A DNA stretch of 64,000 nucleotides from Rhabdophis nuchalis (taxonomy: Eukaryota; Chordata; Lepidosauria; Squamata; Natricidae). Within the stretch, counting starts at the first letter, position 1; the number at the start of each line of letters is the position of its first letter. This document shows, piece after piece, positions 45,466 to 58,387 of the stretch. The notes below the pieces were generated by a model. That model did no database searches. It saw only the letters and a list, made by a program, of their open reading frames with translations, and was not told the DNA's origin. The translations under genes were made by a program, and so were the position numbers. The stretch is taken from the NCBI GenBank assembly GCA_039707465.1, contig CM077643.1, positions 377,449,919 to 377,513,918 of the forward strand. The letters are read 5' to 3'.

Positions 45466-46000
45466 AGGGTGGAAAAGATGAAACTGTGTTATGCCGGGAT
45501 TGCATAATTATACAAGCCAAAGGAAACCTCCTCATATAAGAATAGTTATGCCCCCTTGCCTGAAAACACATCAGGCATTATTTCTGAAATATTTTTTAGA
45601 AATGGGCAATCCAAAAAATGGTTCACATAGTCTATTTTTCTTATCTCATTAAATCTTCAATCTGCTGTATGAGTATTTTCTGCTTCTTTGGGAATATGAA
45701 AATGCTGACTTTCTTAGCATTCATTTCACTTCCTTTCAATGTATTATTAATATATTTATATCTATTTGTATACAATATATTAAATAATATTGTTCCTCAG
45801 CTCTAAATGGCCCTGATTTTATTATACATTCACAAAACTAAAAATCTGACATTTTTAATATAGTTTGGATTAGGAAGAGGTCATCTACTCCCCAATAGTG
45901 TATTTTGGTCTTTGGTTACAGTCAGACAAGTTTCTTCCCCACAATACACTACATTTATTATTGCTGTATGATGGTTGTCCTTTTCTTATTATTTATAGGC

Positions 46001-46585
46001 CAGTGATGGCTAACCTTTTTGTTTTTGCCTGCCGAAAGCCCAAACCCATAATGCAATGCACATACAACACCCACCACCACCAAGCGTGCCCTGCTCCACC
46101 CGTGTGCGTATGCCCCTCTCACCCATTTTGGCTTCCAGGTTGGTGCAGAAGGCTTTCCAGGCCCAAAACAGGTGAGGGGGGGAACTTGTGTGGCACCTCC
46201 ATGCCTCGTTTTCTGCTTGGAAGGTTCCTGTACCAACCTGGAAGCTGAGCGGGGGGGGGGGGCTGCACGAGACCCCCAAATGCAATGCAAGCGCCCCCAT
46301 GCATGCGCCCTGCTCCCATCATGCACCTGCATCCTCACATGGGCCCCTCATACATGCATGGCAGAGACTTGAAGACCAGCTGGCTGGCAGGAGGTATGCA
46401 TGCAGGAGGTATGCAGGAGGTATGCATGCCTCGAGTCCCTTCGGGGAGAGAGAGCGGGTTATAAATAAAAAATTTTATTATTATTATTATGCATGCACGG
46501 TAGAGCTGGGCCAATGGCTGGCATGCCTGAAGACAGGGCTCTGCATGCCACCTGTGGCACACATGCCATAAATTCGCCATCATGG
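46001..46585. mobile_element. hAT-type non-autonomous element with LINE stub
   Basis: It starts CAGTGATGGCTAACC and ends AATTCGCCATCATGG, flanked by TTATAGGC on both sides (45993-46000, 46586-46593). A short L2-like end at 46430-46490 interrupts it. Confidence 0.82.
46430..46490 (+). mobile_element. Very short L2-like 3' end in a hAT element
   Basis: TCGAGTCCCTTCGGGGAGAG, then GCGGGTTATAAATAAA and ATT triplets interrupt a hAT-type element. This is a roughly 60-bp 5'-truncated LINE end. Confidence 0.6.
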
Positions 46586-47518
46586 TTATAGGCTGTTATT
46601 TTAACATCAATATTGAGTAATCTGTCTAGAGTTATTTCAGTGATTGAGAAAGCCTGCAAGTTGATTAAACAAAAAATAAAAACTCAACTTTAACATCAGT
46701 ACATCTAAGGACAAAACTGAAAATGAGTTCACTCACAGATTGGGTACAAAACAAAGGCAACATCATGAGGACACAGGAGGGGGAAAGGGTTGCCAAAACA
46801 CGATTATACTATGTTAGGCATAAGTGAGAAAGTTCCTAGTTAATGTTGGTTTTCCAAGCAGTATCAGCCAATTCATTTTGTTTGAACGTTTTTAAAAATT
46901 GACTTTTGTCATAGCTGGAAGAGATGATAGCCTTCCCCAACTTGTTACGTTCTAGATGCATTGGATTCTACCGTTCTATTTATACCAGAATTATTTGGTT
47001 ATTCTTTTGGTTATTCTTGTAAAATGGTGATTACAGTTCAAGCTAATCAAATTTCTATTTGCAAGACAATTTCAAATCCTTCGGGGCTTTTAGTGAATGC
47101 AACAGGAGGTGAAATTCTTATTGTGAGTTTCGGAGCAATATAAAGCATCCAAATAGATACGTATATAAATGTTCAGAAATATCTGCCTGCCTGCCTACCT
47201 ACCTACCTAGCTATAGCATAGGACCTAGTTACGTCAGTGGCCTATCTAACTTTCATAATATATGCTTGGCTGATTTGATGTGGCACATTTGGAGCTTTGG
47301 GTTCCTTCAGTTAAAGAATGCCATCTCTTTGAACCCTGGAAGCTCGTCTCCACTGTAACAGTGCCTGCCCTCTGCAATGAGGTTCCCAGGAGATCTGAAC
47401 AGCCCCCATCCTACTGGTGTTTTAAAAGGAATTTAAGACTTGGTTCTTCTGCCAGGCCTTTAACAAAGGTGAGTGAAGCCCTCTTGGATGCTTGTTTCCA
47501 TTGCAGTTCTGTCATCTT

Positions 47519-47519
<1 letters not shown>

Positions 47520-47560
<41 letters not shown>
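47520..47560. repeat. (GT)n microsatellite
   Basis: About 20 GT units directly before a reverse SINE tail. Confidence 0.92.
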
Positions 47561-47563
<3 letters not shown>

Positions 47564-47788
47564 GGTAAAGGTTCCACTTGCACATATGTGCTAGTCGTTC
47601 CCAACTCTAGGGGGTGGTGCTCATCTCCATTTCAAAGCCGAAGAGCCAGCGCTGTGCAAAGACATCTCCGTGGTTATGTGGCCGGCATGACTAAATCCCA
47701 AATGTGCATGGAACGCTGTTACTTTCCCACCAAAGTGGTTCCTATTTTTCTACTTGCATGTTTACATGCTTTCAAACTGCTAGATTGG
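47561..47788 (-). mobile_element. tRNA-derived SINE fragment, reverse
   Basis: It begins with the tail AAAGGTAAAGGTTCC directly after a GT dinucleotide run (47520-47560) and breaks off at CTGCTAGATTGG, where CR1 sequence starts. Confidence 0.8.
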
Positions 47789-49070
47789 ACCTAATTGCAT
47801 TCTTTGACAAATTGACAAAATCAGTGGACCAGAGGAATGCTGTTGATATAATTTACCTGGACTTCAGTAAGGCATTTGATAAAGTAGACCATAACCTACT
47901 ATTAGATAAAGTAGAAAATTGTGGGTTAGACAGCACCACCAGCAAATGGATTCGCAACTGGCTGACCAACTGCACTCAACGTGTAGTCCTCAATGGCACT
48001 GCATCTACATGGAAGGAAGTATGCAGTGGAGTCCCCCAAGGCTCTGTTTTAGGCCCAGTACTCTTTAACATCTTCATCAACGATTTGGATGAGGGGATAA
48101 ATGGGGAACTCATCAAATTTGTAGACGACACCAAGCTGGCAGGAATAGCCAACACTCCAGAAGATAGGCTTAAGATACAGAAGGATCTAGACAAACTTGA
48201 ACATTGGGCACTATGTAATAAAATGAAATTCAATTGTGAAAAAAGTAAGGTCCTACATATAGGCAAGAAAAACAAAATGCACAAGTACAGTATAGGTGGT
48301 ACCTTGCTCAATAGTATCAACTGTGAGAGGGATCTAGGAATCCTAGTGGACAACCATTTGAATATGAGCCAGCAGTGTGCAGCAGCTGCCCAAAAAGCCA
48401 ACACAGTTCTAGGCTGCATAAACAGAGGGATAGAATCTAGATCACGTGAAGTGTTAATGCCACTGTATAGTGCCTTGGTAAGGCCACACTTGGAATACTG
48501 CATACAGTTTTGGTCGCCATGATGTAGAAAAGACGTGGAGACTCTGGAAAGAGTGAAGAGAAGAGCAACCAAGATGATTAGGGAACTGGAGACTAAAACA
48601 TATGAAGAACGGGTGCAGGAGCTGGGTATGTCTAGTTTGATGAAGAGAAGGACCAGGGGAGACATGATAGCAGTGTTCCGATATCTCAGAGGGTGCCACA
48701 AAGAAGAGGGAGCCAAACTATTCTCCAAGGCACCTGGAGGTAGGACAAGAAGCAATGGGTGGAAACTAATCAAGGAGAGAAGCAACTTAGAACTAAGGAG
48801 AAATTTCCTGACAGTTAGAACAATTAACCTCTGGAACAGCTTGCCTCCAGAAGTTGTGAATGCCCCAACCCTGGAAGCCTTTAAAAAGATGTTAGATAGC
48901 CATTTGTCTGAAATGGTATAAGGTCCCTGCCCACGCAGGGGGTTGGACTAGAAGACCTACAAGGTCCCTTCCAACTCTGCTATTGTATTGTATTGTATTG
49001 TATTGTATTGTATTGTATTGTATTGTATTGTATTGTATTGTATTGTATTGTATTGTATTGTATTGTATAT
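47789..49070 (+). mobile_element. CR1 LINE 3' part with one in-frame stop
   Basis: One frame runs through RT (IIYLDFSKAFDKVDHNLLLD, GVPQGSVLGPVLFNIFIND, FVDDTKLAG) to FWSP. There is a TGA at about 48520, then the same frame resumes and continues KDVETLERVKRRATKMIREL to [20 protein letters not shown] and HLSEMV. The stop replaces what looks like CGA, a CpG-type change. After the stop codon the family 3' end (GGTTGGACTAGAAGACCT, CTTCCAACTCTGC) leads into an ATTGT pentamer tail. It is 5' truncated and abuts a SINE fragment. Confidence 0.88.
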
Positions 49071-49120
49071 TGTAACTTTGGACATCACTAAACAAACTGT
49101 TGTAAATCGAGGACTACCTA

Positions 49121-50275
49121 TATATGCAAAAGGTGGCTTAATATGGTTTAATGCAAGTCCATTGCATGGCAACAGATCCTTATTATAACATAAATTAAAA
49201 TTAAAGTCTTGTCAGAATGCGGTAAAAACACCTAAAATAAAAATCTAAGGTTAAAACAACAAAATATACAGGATTACCAGTATAATACATTTATCAATAT
49301 CAATATTTACACATTCCAACCCTCACTTGAGATATTTTGCTCAAATTAATGCTACGGAATTACAGTCACACAGCAAATCCTTGTTGCTAAGAGACTAGAT
49401 TTGGCAACTAAAAGTGTGACCTTAGAGAGTCTCTGTCTCCCAAACCAACTAGGTGTCATATACGTCTAAATGATCTGGATTATTAATCTAAACCAAGAAT
49501 CGGGGCACAATTGACAGTGGAGTAGAAAGCACTCCACTGACTCATTTTTCCCAAGCATTGATGGGCATTCTCTAGATCCCAATTTAATGATGTTTTAGAA
49601 TGCAGGTTTCATAATGTTTTAGACTTCTGGAAGTTCTGCCCATTTGATTAATTGTTTTAGCCCCGTCCAGACCTCAGGTTAATTCAAAAACCAAATTAAG
49701 CATATTATGAAATCGGTCTCTTGAGTGCTTTTTCCCTGTAAATTCCACTTACAGTATGATAGAAGAACTGCCGAGAGAGCAAACTAGCATCTGTTTAATG
49801 AAGCACACAAGTTAAGTTAAGTGAAACTGTTTATGGGTTGACAGAAATGAAAAGGTTCAGGCAGCCATATTAAAATGTTACCCACCAGTCTTAGAGGTGG
49901 CAGGAAAGCATGCTGGTATATACTGTGCTGCTCCCCACTGTCTCTAGGTTTTGATCTGATCTAGTTAAGCATTACGTACAGAAAGGGCTCAGCCTCTCAA
50001 TAAACCATGATTAAACATTACCCAATTTACTGGGTGGCAGTATGTACTTTAGAGTCAAGCACATCTCTCTTCAATGGACAGAAGAGTCGGTCAACACCAA
50101 ATAGCTCCACCAGGCTCCACGGCTAGCTGGTAATTCGGACCTCGTAATTCATTAATTTATAGACATCTCAACTTTGAAGGACAGTGTGGCCACCACAGGG
50201 TGAAAATCACAATCCCTTCTAGGAGACGATGAGAGTTGCTCTGACCACCACTCTGCCCTAAATGGTATTCAGATT
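49121..50275. other. FAM166C-OTOF intergenic, nothing recognised
   Basis: Single-copy-looking sequence of about 1.1 kb between a CR1/Tigger-like junction and a CR1 tail. Confidence 0.5.
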
Positions 50276-50445
50276 AACAGAGTTGGAAGGGATCTTGTAC
50301 GTCATCTAGTCCAACCCCCCCCCCGCCCAAGCATTTGTGACAAGTGGCAATCCAGTCTCTTCTTGAAAGCCTCCAGTGATGAGGCTCCCACAAGGCAAGC
50401 TGTCCCATTGGTTGATTGTTCTCACTGTCAAAAATCCACCATGAT
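50276..50445 (-). mobile_element. CR1 tail fragment, older
   Basis: AACAGAGTTGGAAGGGATCT, CATCTAGTCCAACC and a later CTCCAGTGATGAGGCTCCCA match diverged CR1 3' sequence in reverse orientation. Confidence 0.65.
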
Positions 50446-50712
50446 TTGCTGCTGCCCCTACTATACCTCTGTCTTGCTGCTATAACATTGGCCCTTTGCC
50501 ATTTTGCATTACATCCCGACCCTGTTCACATTTGAACGTCCTCCTAATTTCAGAGAAACCTGCTCATATTCAACGCTCATATTTAAGCCTGCATTAAACT
50601 GCAGTGTTTAAAATTAGATCTTTTTGTTTATGATAAAACTAGGCTCCCCGGCCATGCATTGCTGTGGCCCAGTCAGGAGGGACACAACCCTCATCAACTC
50701 GAGGGTGGAGTT

Positions 50713-51747
50713 TCTCCCTCTCTCTCTATCCCTCTACCTACCTACCTACCTACCTACCTACCTACCTACCTACCTACTGTATTTCTCCCTCTCTCTATCC
50801 ACCTACCTACCTACTGTATTTCTCCCTCTCTCTATTCCTCTACCTACCTACCTACTGTATTTCTCCCTCTCTCTATCCACCTATCTACCTACCTACCTAC
50901 TGTATTTCTCCCTGTCTCTATTCTTCTACCTACCTACCTACCTACCTACCTACTGTATTTCTCCCTCTTTCTATCCACCTATCTACCTACCTACCTACTG
51001 TATTTCTCCCTGTCTCTATTCCTCTACCTACCTACCTACCTACCTACCTACCTACCTACCTACCTACCTACCTACCTACAGTATTTCTCCCTCTCTCTAT
51101 CCACCTATCTACCTACCTACCTACTGTATTTCTCCCTGTCTCTATTCCTCTACCTACCTAACTACCTACCTACCTACCTACTGTATTTCTCCCTCTTTCT
51201 ATCCACCTATCTACCTACCTACCTACTGTATTTCTCCCTGTCTCTATTCCTCTACCTACCCACCCCCCTACCTACTGTATATCTCCCTCTCTCTATTCCT
51301 CTACCTACCTACCTACCTACCTACCTACCTACCTACCTACTGTATTTCTCCCTCTTTCTATCCACCTATCTACCTACCTACCTACTGTATTTCTCCCTGT
51401 CTCTATTCCTCTACCTACCTACCTACCTACCTACCTACCTACCTACCTACCTACCTACCTACTGTATTTCTCCCTCTCTCTATCCACCTATCTACCTACC
51501 TACCTACTGTATTTCTCCCTGTCTCTATTCCTCTACCTACCTACCTACCTACCTACCTACCTACCTACCTACCTACCTACCTACCTACTGTATTTCTCCC
51601 TCTTTCTATCCACCTATCTACCTACCTACCTACTGTATTTCTCCCTGTCTCTATTCCTCTACCTACCCACCCCCCTACCTACTGTATATCTCCCTCTCTC
51701 TATCCCTCTACCTACCTACCTACATACCTACCCACCTACCTACTGTA
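50713..51747. repeat. Higher-order CTAC minisatellite
   Basis: CTAC runs alternate with two spacers: TGTATTTCTCCCTCTCTCTA + TCCACCTATCTAC, and TGTATTTCTCCCTGTCTCTA + TTCCTCTAC. Open frames of 300-400 residues ([12 protein letters not shown]) in all three forward frames are by-products of the four-base repeat. Confidence 0.9.
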
Positions 51748-52106
51748 TCTCATCAGGTGATTTTTGTGTGGGATCAGACAATGGGCAACGTAATATTTTT
51801 CTTCCCCTGCTTTCTTCCTTCCTTTAAAGCTGCCCTCCTCCCACCCTCATCAGATGAGACATCATGGTGCTTAATTCACAGATAGAGGGAATTTCTTTGT
51901 GTTTGTGCCAACACAAATCCATAGATTATGCACTACGATGGAAAATGTCAAAACTCCACCCATATAGACTTGCTGATTAGCCCTCCTTTCCCCCAACACA
52001 AATATCTTTTCTAGTTAAGAAAACTGCCTGTTGAAGAATGATTCTCTCCCCTCCCATCTTGGGGATCTGCTGCCAGATCTGTCAGAGTTGGCCAGAGAAG
52101 ATAGGA

Positions 52107-52555
52107 GAGTGATGGTGAACCTTTTCGGCATTGAGTGCCCAAACCGAAACGTGCATACATGTGCACATGGGTGTGCGCTGGAGTACTGGAAACCCGAAGA
52201 CCAGTTGGCTGGTGTGCATGCATGCATCATCCAGATAATCTTTGGGTTTCTGGCACGCACATGCATGCCTGCCAGCTAGTCTTTGCATGCACTGGAGCAC
52301 CAGAATCCCAAAGACCAGCTGGCCGGTGCATGCATGGCTGTTTTGGGGGCATTTTTCGAAAACCAGACCAAAAACCAGCCTGAAAATGGCCCAAAACGCC
52401 ACCAAAATGGCTGGGTTTTGGGCCATTTTCTTGCGCTCTGGCACTCTTGAAGACCAGCTGGCCAGAAACTAGAAGAGCAGCTGGCACTGGCACGCATGCC
52501 CACAGAGAGGGCTCTGCGTGCCACCTCTGTCACGCGTGCCATAGGTTCACATTTA
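52107..52555. mobile_element. hAT-type non-autonomous element
   Basis: It opens with GTGATGGTGAACCTTTTCGG and closes with GTGCCATAGGTTCACATTTA, the same family as 7934-8339. The interior contains an inverted segment around CCAGACCAAAAACCAGCC. The duplication was not resolved. Confidence 0.7.
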
Positions 52556-52700
52556 CGGAGGTAGGTGGCGGGTTTTGGGCACACTGAGAGAGAGCCTTGG
52601 CTTTCTCACTTCCAAGAGGTGAATATCAGGAGATCAGGGGACAGCGGAAAGCATATCCACAGAAATGCAAGTGACCAAGAATAGCATCTGTCCCTTAACC

Positions 52701-53044
52701 CAGGGGTCCCCAACCTTTTTGGCACTAGGGACCGGTTTTGATGTTAAAAAAATTCGGCGGACCGGTGGCCATGAGTCGGCCGGCGTAGAGGGGGAGTGGA
52801 GTGAAGGGGGTACAGGCGACGCATGCACGTGTGGGGGGGGTCGGCTCACTCGCCCCTCTTGGGCCCCCAACGGCGCAAGCGGCCATGCCTGCGCTCTCCC
52901 ACCCCCAGTGCGTGCTCTGCCCAGGGGGCTGCTCCCTCCTCCTCCTCTCCGGCCCTTTCTAAGAGTTGCGCTGCTCACTGCGGCCCGGTTCCTATCAAGC
53001 CACGGCCTGGCACCGGTCCGCGGCCCGGGGGTTGGGGACCCCTG
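52701..53044. mobile_element. hAT-type element, 344 bp, GC-rich
   Basis: The ends are CAGGGGTCCCCAACCTT and GGTTGGGGACCCCTG, flanked by CCTTAACC on both sides (52693-52700, 53045-53052), a perfect 8-bp duplication. Its GC-rich interior could be mistaken for a CpG island or coding sequence. Confidence 0.88.
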
Positions 53045-53052
53045 CCTTAACC

Positions 53053-53789
53053 TATTTGCAATAATAGGCACCACAGATGGACCACACTGCATGGCTTGTG
53101 CCCAAAGAATCTAGAAGGATCCCATTGTAAAACTAGAGAAAGGAAAGTTCACGAACCCCTCTTAGAAGTTCAGGGGTGACTTGAAGATGACGTCATCCAT
53201 TCATATCCTCCGAATACTACTGCTGCTGAGGCATCTACAAACAGTGGTTAGCAGTTCATGAGGGGAACAGCCCCAAATTAACATTTAATCCTCCAGACAT
53301 GTGTGGCTTAAAGTCCACTACTGTGTTGTGATGATAATATAGTGACCTTCAGGAAGTTCCAGTAACCCTTCTAAGGTTCGGAAAGAATTAATGCCTCCTC
53401 CAAAAGCCTTATTTTGATTGTGAAAAAGCTGCACATCGTTGCCGTTTTTATAAAACAGGATTTGGTCTCCAAGGGTTGCAGGCTGACAATAGAATTCTAA
53501 TTGAAATGGAAAGTGGTTTGCTTTTAGCGCAGAAGATATTGAGTCAACTTTGAATGTAGAAAACCGGGTAAAAGAGAAGGGGAGAGGAAGGCACAGCTTC
53601 TACAAGCAGTTTGCAGAGAACACTGGCTATGTTCAGATTTATGAGAATAGCTCTCCTTCAGGAGCCAAATGCAGGGGAGGTGATGTCCAGATCAGCTACT
53701 GCAGGAACCATGGCTAATGTTTTATTTTCTAAATTATCTTTGCATACAGTATGTCTTGTATAACTTCACCAGCCGGTCTGGTGGAGGTG
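53053..53789. other. FAM166C-OTOF intergenic, nothing recognised
   Basis: No repeat or exon could be assigned between the GC-rich hAT element and the Rex1-like LINE. Stretches 54683-55047, 55111-55679 and 57831-58387 are likewise unassigned apart from a weak half hairpin-MITE near 57840-57900. Confidence 0.45.
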
Positions 53790-54682
53790 AGAAACATTTG
53801 AGAATTAATGTGAATGCAACATCTTTCCTTTGCTTAAATAAGAGCAATGCGTCTGCTTATAGAAAGGAAGTACAAAGGCTGGCATTGTGGTGAAAAGAAA
53901 ATAATCTTACACTTAACACCAAAAAAACTAAAGCATTTATAATTGACTTCAGGAGGAAGAGAGATGGACATTTACCATTGTACATAAATGGCGAGGAGGT
54001 AGAAAGGATTGGTAATTTTAAATTTCTGGGCATTTATATCTCGGAGGACCTCTCATGGACTATGAATGCTAACATGCTTGCGAAGAAGGCACAGAAGAGG
54101 CTGTACTTCCTGAGAATGCTCATGAAGATAAATCTATCTCAGCATCTACTTCTGTCCTACTATCGCAGCACCATTGAGAGTGTCCTGACATATGGCATTC
54201 TTACATGGTATGGGAGCAGCTCTACAGTGGACAAAAAAGCTCTATAGAGAATCATTAAAACTGCCCAGAATATCATCGGGCTCCAGCTATCAGCCTTGGA
54301 TGACATCTTCGCATCTCACTGTTTGAGGAAGTTGTACAACGTTCTCAGAAACTCCTCCCATCCTGCTTACAATCTTTTTGGACTGTTGCCTTCTGGCAGA
54401 AGATACAGAACAATTAAAACTCAGACCACACGTCTTCTGAATAGTTTTTATCACAGAGCTATAATTGCACTCAACAATGAACTAAAGGGCCACCATCAAT
54501 GAGCTGTTGGACAGCATTACTTGGTCTGTTGTGTGGATGCTTGGGTGGTTTAGGGGCAGGGAATTTTTGGTGTGTGTATGGGGGGGTTGTCATGTGTGTT
54601 GTCTCTGGGTGTTATGTGAATTTCGTTGTATGGGTATACTGTGTATATACATACAATGGCAATAAAGTATTCTTATTCTAAA
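53790..54682 (+). mobile_element. Rex1/Babar-like LINE 3' part
   Basis: Frames read IGNFKFLGIYISEDLSW, KKAQKRLYFLRML, YYRSTIESVLTYGI and then IIGLQLSALDDI, NSSHPAYNLFGLLPSGRRYR. This is the RT C-terminal region typical of Rex1-like elements. Stops at about 54247 and elsewhere break it. The 3' end AATGGCAATAAAGTATTCTT matches the style of this group. Confidence 0.75.
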
Positions 54683-55047
54683 TCAACTAGGAAAAATATA
54701 ATGCGTGGCAGAATACTTAGCCTGGATTATTCACAAGTATTGAAAATCAACTCAAGATGACTAACAATCATCCAAAAATTTCCCATCCAAGAAATTATTT
54801 CCTAAATGTTGGAAGTCCAATCATCCAGGTTTTCCTCATTTCATAAATGGAATGAGAAACTTGTTAGCATCCACGGTCATTTCTTTCCTCGCTGTGCAGA
54901 AATGATTGTGTCTTTACAACCATCCTTCCCCATTGGGCACCTTCCAAATCTGTTGGATTACACCTTTCAGGTGGTGTGGGTGAAGATAAGATAAAATAAG
55001 CTCCTGGAGGCATCTGGCTGGGGAAGTGTGTCTTGTGTATCAAGGAC

Positions 55048-55110
55048 AGATTAACGGAAGGGACCTTATAGGTCATCTAGTCCACCTCCATCCACCCAAG
55101 CAGGAGACCC
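55048..55110 (-). mobile_element. CR1 tail fragment
   Basis: GGAAGGGACCTTATAGGTCA followed by TCTAGTCCACCTCC is a short reverse CR1 end. Confidence 0.65.
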
Positions 55111-55681
55111 TACGCAGAGTTTGCTGCTTTTCCCAACTATAAAACATTTTTTTATTCACAATTCAAGAAAGAAAAGAATCTGCAGAATCAGGTTTGCTGA
55201 GCCAGGAACACCCTGTTAGCTTAGGAACTGGTTTTCAGCCTGTTTGTTGCTGTTCTCATCACTTACTGATTTGTGGCTGGGATCACACCAAGAAGAAGAC
55301 CCTGGTCCTCTTCTGTAAATCTGCAACAACTCTTACAAGTCTGTTGGCCCAAAGCAATGTATGATAAGCAGCAGAAAAATAATTCAACCTCTTTAGCATT
55401 CCAAAGCCTCAGTGTTACCATTAGCTCAACTTCTCACAATGAACGTGGCTGGACATGCAAAACAGTTAAAAAGAGTGGGCACAGACACAAAGAAGAACAC
55501 AATCAACACTCTTTTTCAGTGTTGCACTTCCATATGTCTGCAGAACAGTGCAACAGTTGTGAACAGTTTAGCAGCAACAGATAAGCCCTTCCCAGGGAGG
55601 AGTGGGGGAGTGAACAGCTGAGTTGTGGGGGTGGTTATCTACCCAATTATCTGTGGATGTTTGGTGGTAGCCTGGAAACTA

Positions 55682-56663
<982 letters not shown>

Positions 56664-56682
56664 TTCATTTTTTTTTCAGAAG

Positions 56683-57073
56683 AGTAATCCTTGACTTATG
56701 GCCACCATTGAGCTCAACGTTTCCCTTGATAAGCAAGACAGTTAAGTGAATCACACCGTATTTTAGACCTTTTCGCCACGTGTTAAGAGAATCACAGCAG
56801 CTGTTAAGTGAATCATGCAATCATTAAGCAAATCCCCCATTGACTTTGCTTGTCAGAAGCCAGCTGGGAAGTTTGCCAATATGATCACGTGATCCCGGGA
56901 CAACCAACATAAATACATGTCAATTGCCAAGCACTTGAATTTTGATCACATGACCATGGGGATGCTGCAATGGTCCTAAGTGTGAGAACTGGTCATAAGT
57001 CACATTTTTTTCAGTGCCATTATAACATGGAGCAGTCACTAAACAAATGGTTGCATGTCATGGACTACCTTGA
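56683..57073. mobile_element. Tigger-like element
   Basis: It opens near GTAATCCTTGACTTATGGCC and ends CATGGACTACCTTG, with GATCACGTGATCCCGGGAC and CATGACCATGGGGATGCTGC inside, as in the other copies. Weaker relatives lie at about 32325-32560 and 49071-49120. Confidence 0.65.
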
Positions 57074-57118
57074 AGCCCCAGGAATCAGATGCCCCGAGAA
57101 AGACGATTTCTTCAGTTA

Positions 57119-57830
57119 TGGAATTTGAATTGAATTTGAATTTGAATTTTATTCGATTTGTAAACCGCACCAATCTCCGTCAAGATGGACTCTGGGCGGT
57201 GCACAGGAAATTAAGACCACAATAAATAAATAACAACAATACAAAAGTTAGAAATAAATTAAATTGCAAACCTGTGCTAAAATTCCCATTAAAAACCTGT
57301 CAACCATTTTCTAATTTAGCTGAAGCTCTATCGTACCTGGGTCTAAATTCTAAGCTAGTCCAGCTTACTGAAAGAAGTATGTCTTGAGTGAGCGGCGGAA
57401 GATGGGAAGGTCCGTGATGGTGCAAAGTTCGGGGGGCAGGTCGTTCCAGAGGGCGGGTCCTGCCACAGAGAAGGCCCTACCCCTGGGCGTCACCAACTGG
57501 CATTGACCGGCGGTCGGCACCCTGAGGAGGCCCTCTCTGTGGGAGCGAATCAGTCGGAGGGAGGTATGTGGCAGGAGGTGGTCCTGCAAGTAACTAGGCC
57601 TCGAGTCACGGAGCGATTTGAAGATGGTAACAAGCACCTTGAAGCGCACCCAGAAGGCCACCGGTAGCCAGTGCAGCTCGTGCAGGAGAGGTGTTACGTG
57701 GGTACTTCGGGATGTTCCCGAAATCCCCCGCGCGGCCGCATTCTGGACTAACTGGAGCCTCCGGATGCACCTCAAGGGGAGCCCCATGTAGAGAGCGTTG
57801 CAATAGTCAAGGCGAGATGTCACGAACGGA
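57119..57830 (-). mobile_element. L2-like LINE 3' fragment
   Basis: The - strand frame 57823-57365 reads [42 protein letters not shown] and [17 protein letters not shown], the RT C-terminal region shared with the element at 12.5-16 kb. The tail is made of TTGAA-type repeats near 57120-57150. Confidence 0.8.
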
Positions 57831-58387
57831 TAATGTTTCTGTTCCTTAGCAACTTTAACTTCAGTTGGACTTCAGTTCCCAGAATTCCCCAGTCAGTGCA
57901 TTTGGGTTTTGCCATTTCCATACACTCCTTTAGTATTTTATTTATTTATGAAACAAACTTATACAAGGTGACACCAGGAGATTTTAATGCCACTTCTGTC
58001 ATTTTTTGAGTATCTCCTTAATTCCACCTAGCCACAATTGCCCAGTCTTTCCCTTCCACTTGACTTAGCCAGTCTTCTTTTATAAATTCATAAATAAATG
58101 AATCTTCATTTATTTTACATAATAATATGCAACCAAACCACCTTAACATATTTCTTTCACATTTTTTACTTTGCACTGCTTCCCCAAAAAGTTTCTTCCT
58201 CTACCATGATATTCTTTTGCAGGAAAAGCTAGAATTAGTTACTGGTTTGGTTTCTATTCAATCTAGATCTATTCAGAACCTGAACTTTTTAGATCCCATC
58301 TCTTCTCTTGCTACTCAGATGTCCACCCTTCCCACTGATTCAAGGTGTTTCCCCTGATATATTCAACTCTTGCTTCCAATACAATAA

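Larger units (their letters stand above)
45994..47519. other. FAM166C-OTOF intergenic, mixed
   Basis: After the hAT element ends at 46585, the stretch 46594-47519 holds no feature I can support, apart from a short TGCC/TACC run at about 47190-47215. Confidence 0.45.

Noticed and set aside
46961..47143. 60-residue + strand frame
   Set aside because: It gave no recognisable motif and no exon-like borders; chance ORF in AT-rich DNA.
50713..51747. CRISPR-like array (regular repeats and spacers)
   Set aside because: The spacers are themselves repeated and the context is a vertebrate genome. It is a minisatellite.
50624..51885. Open frames up to about 400 residues rich in PTYLPTYL and LPLSI
   Set aside because: They follow directly from a four-base repeat with spacers and are open in all three forward frames. 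No start context, splice structure or family match.
52701..53044. CpG island or GC-rich coding region
   Set aside because: Inverted ends and a perfect 8-bp duplication show it is a hAT-type element.
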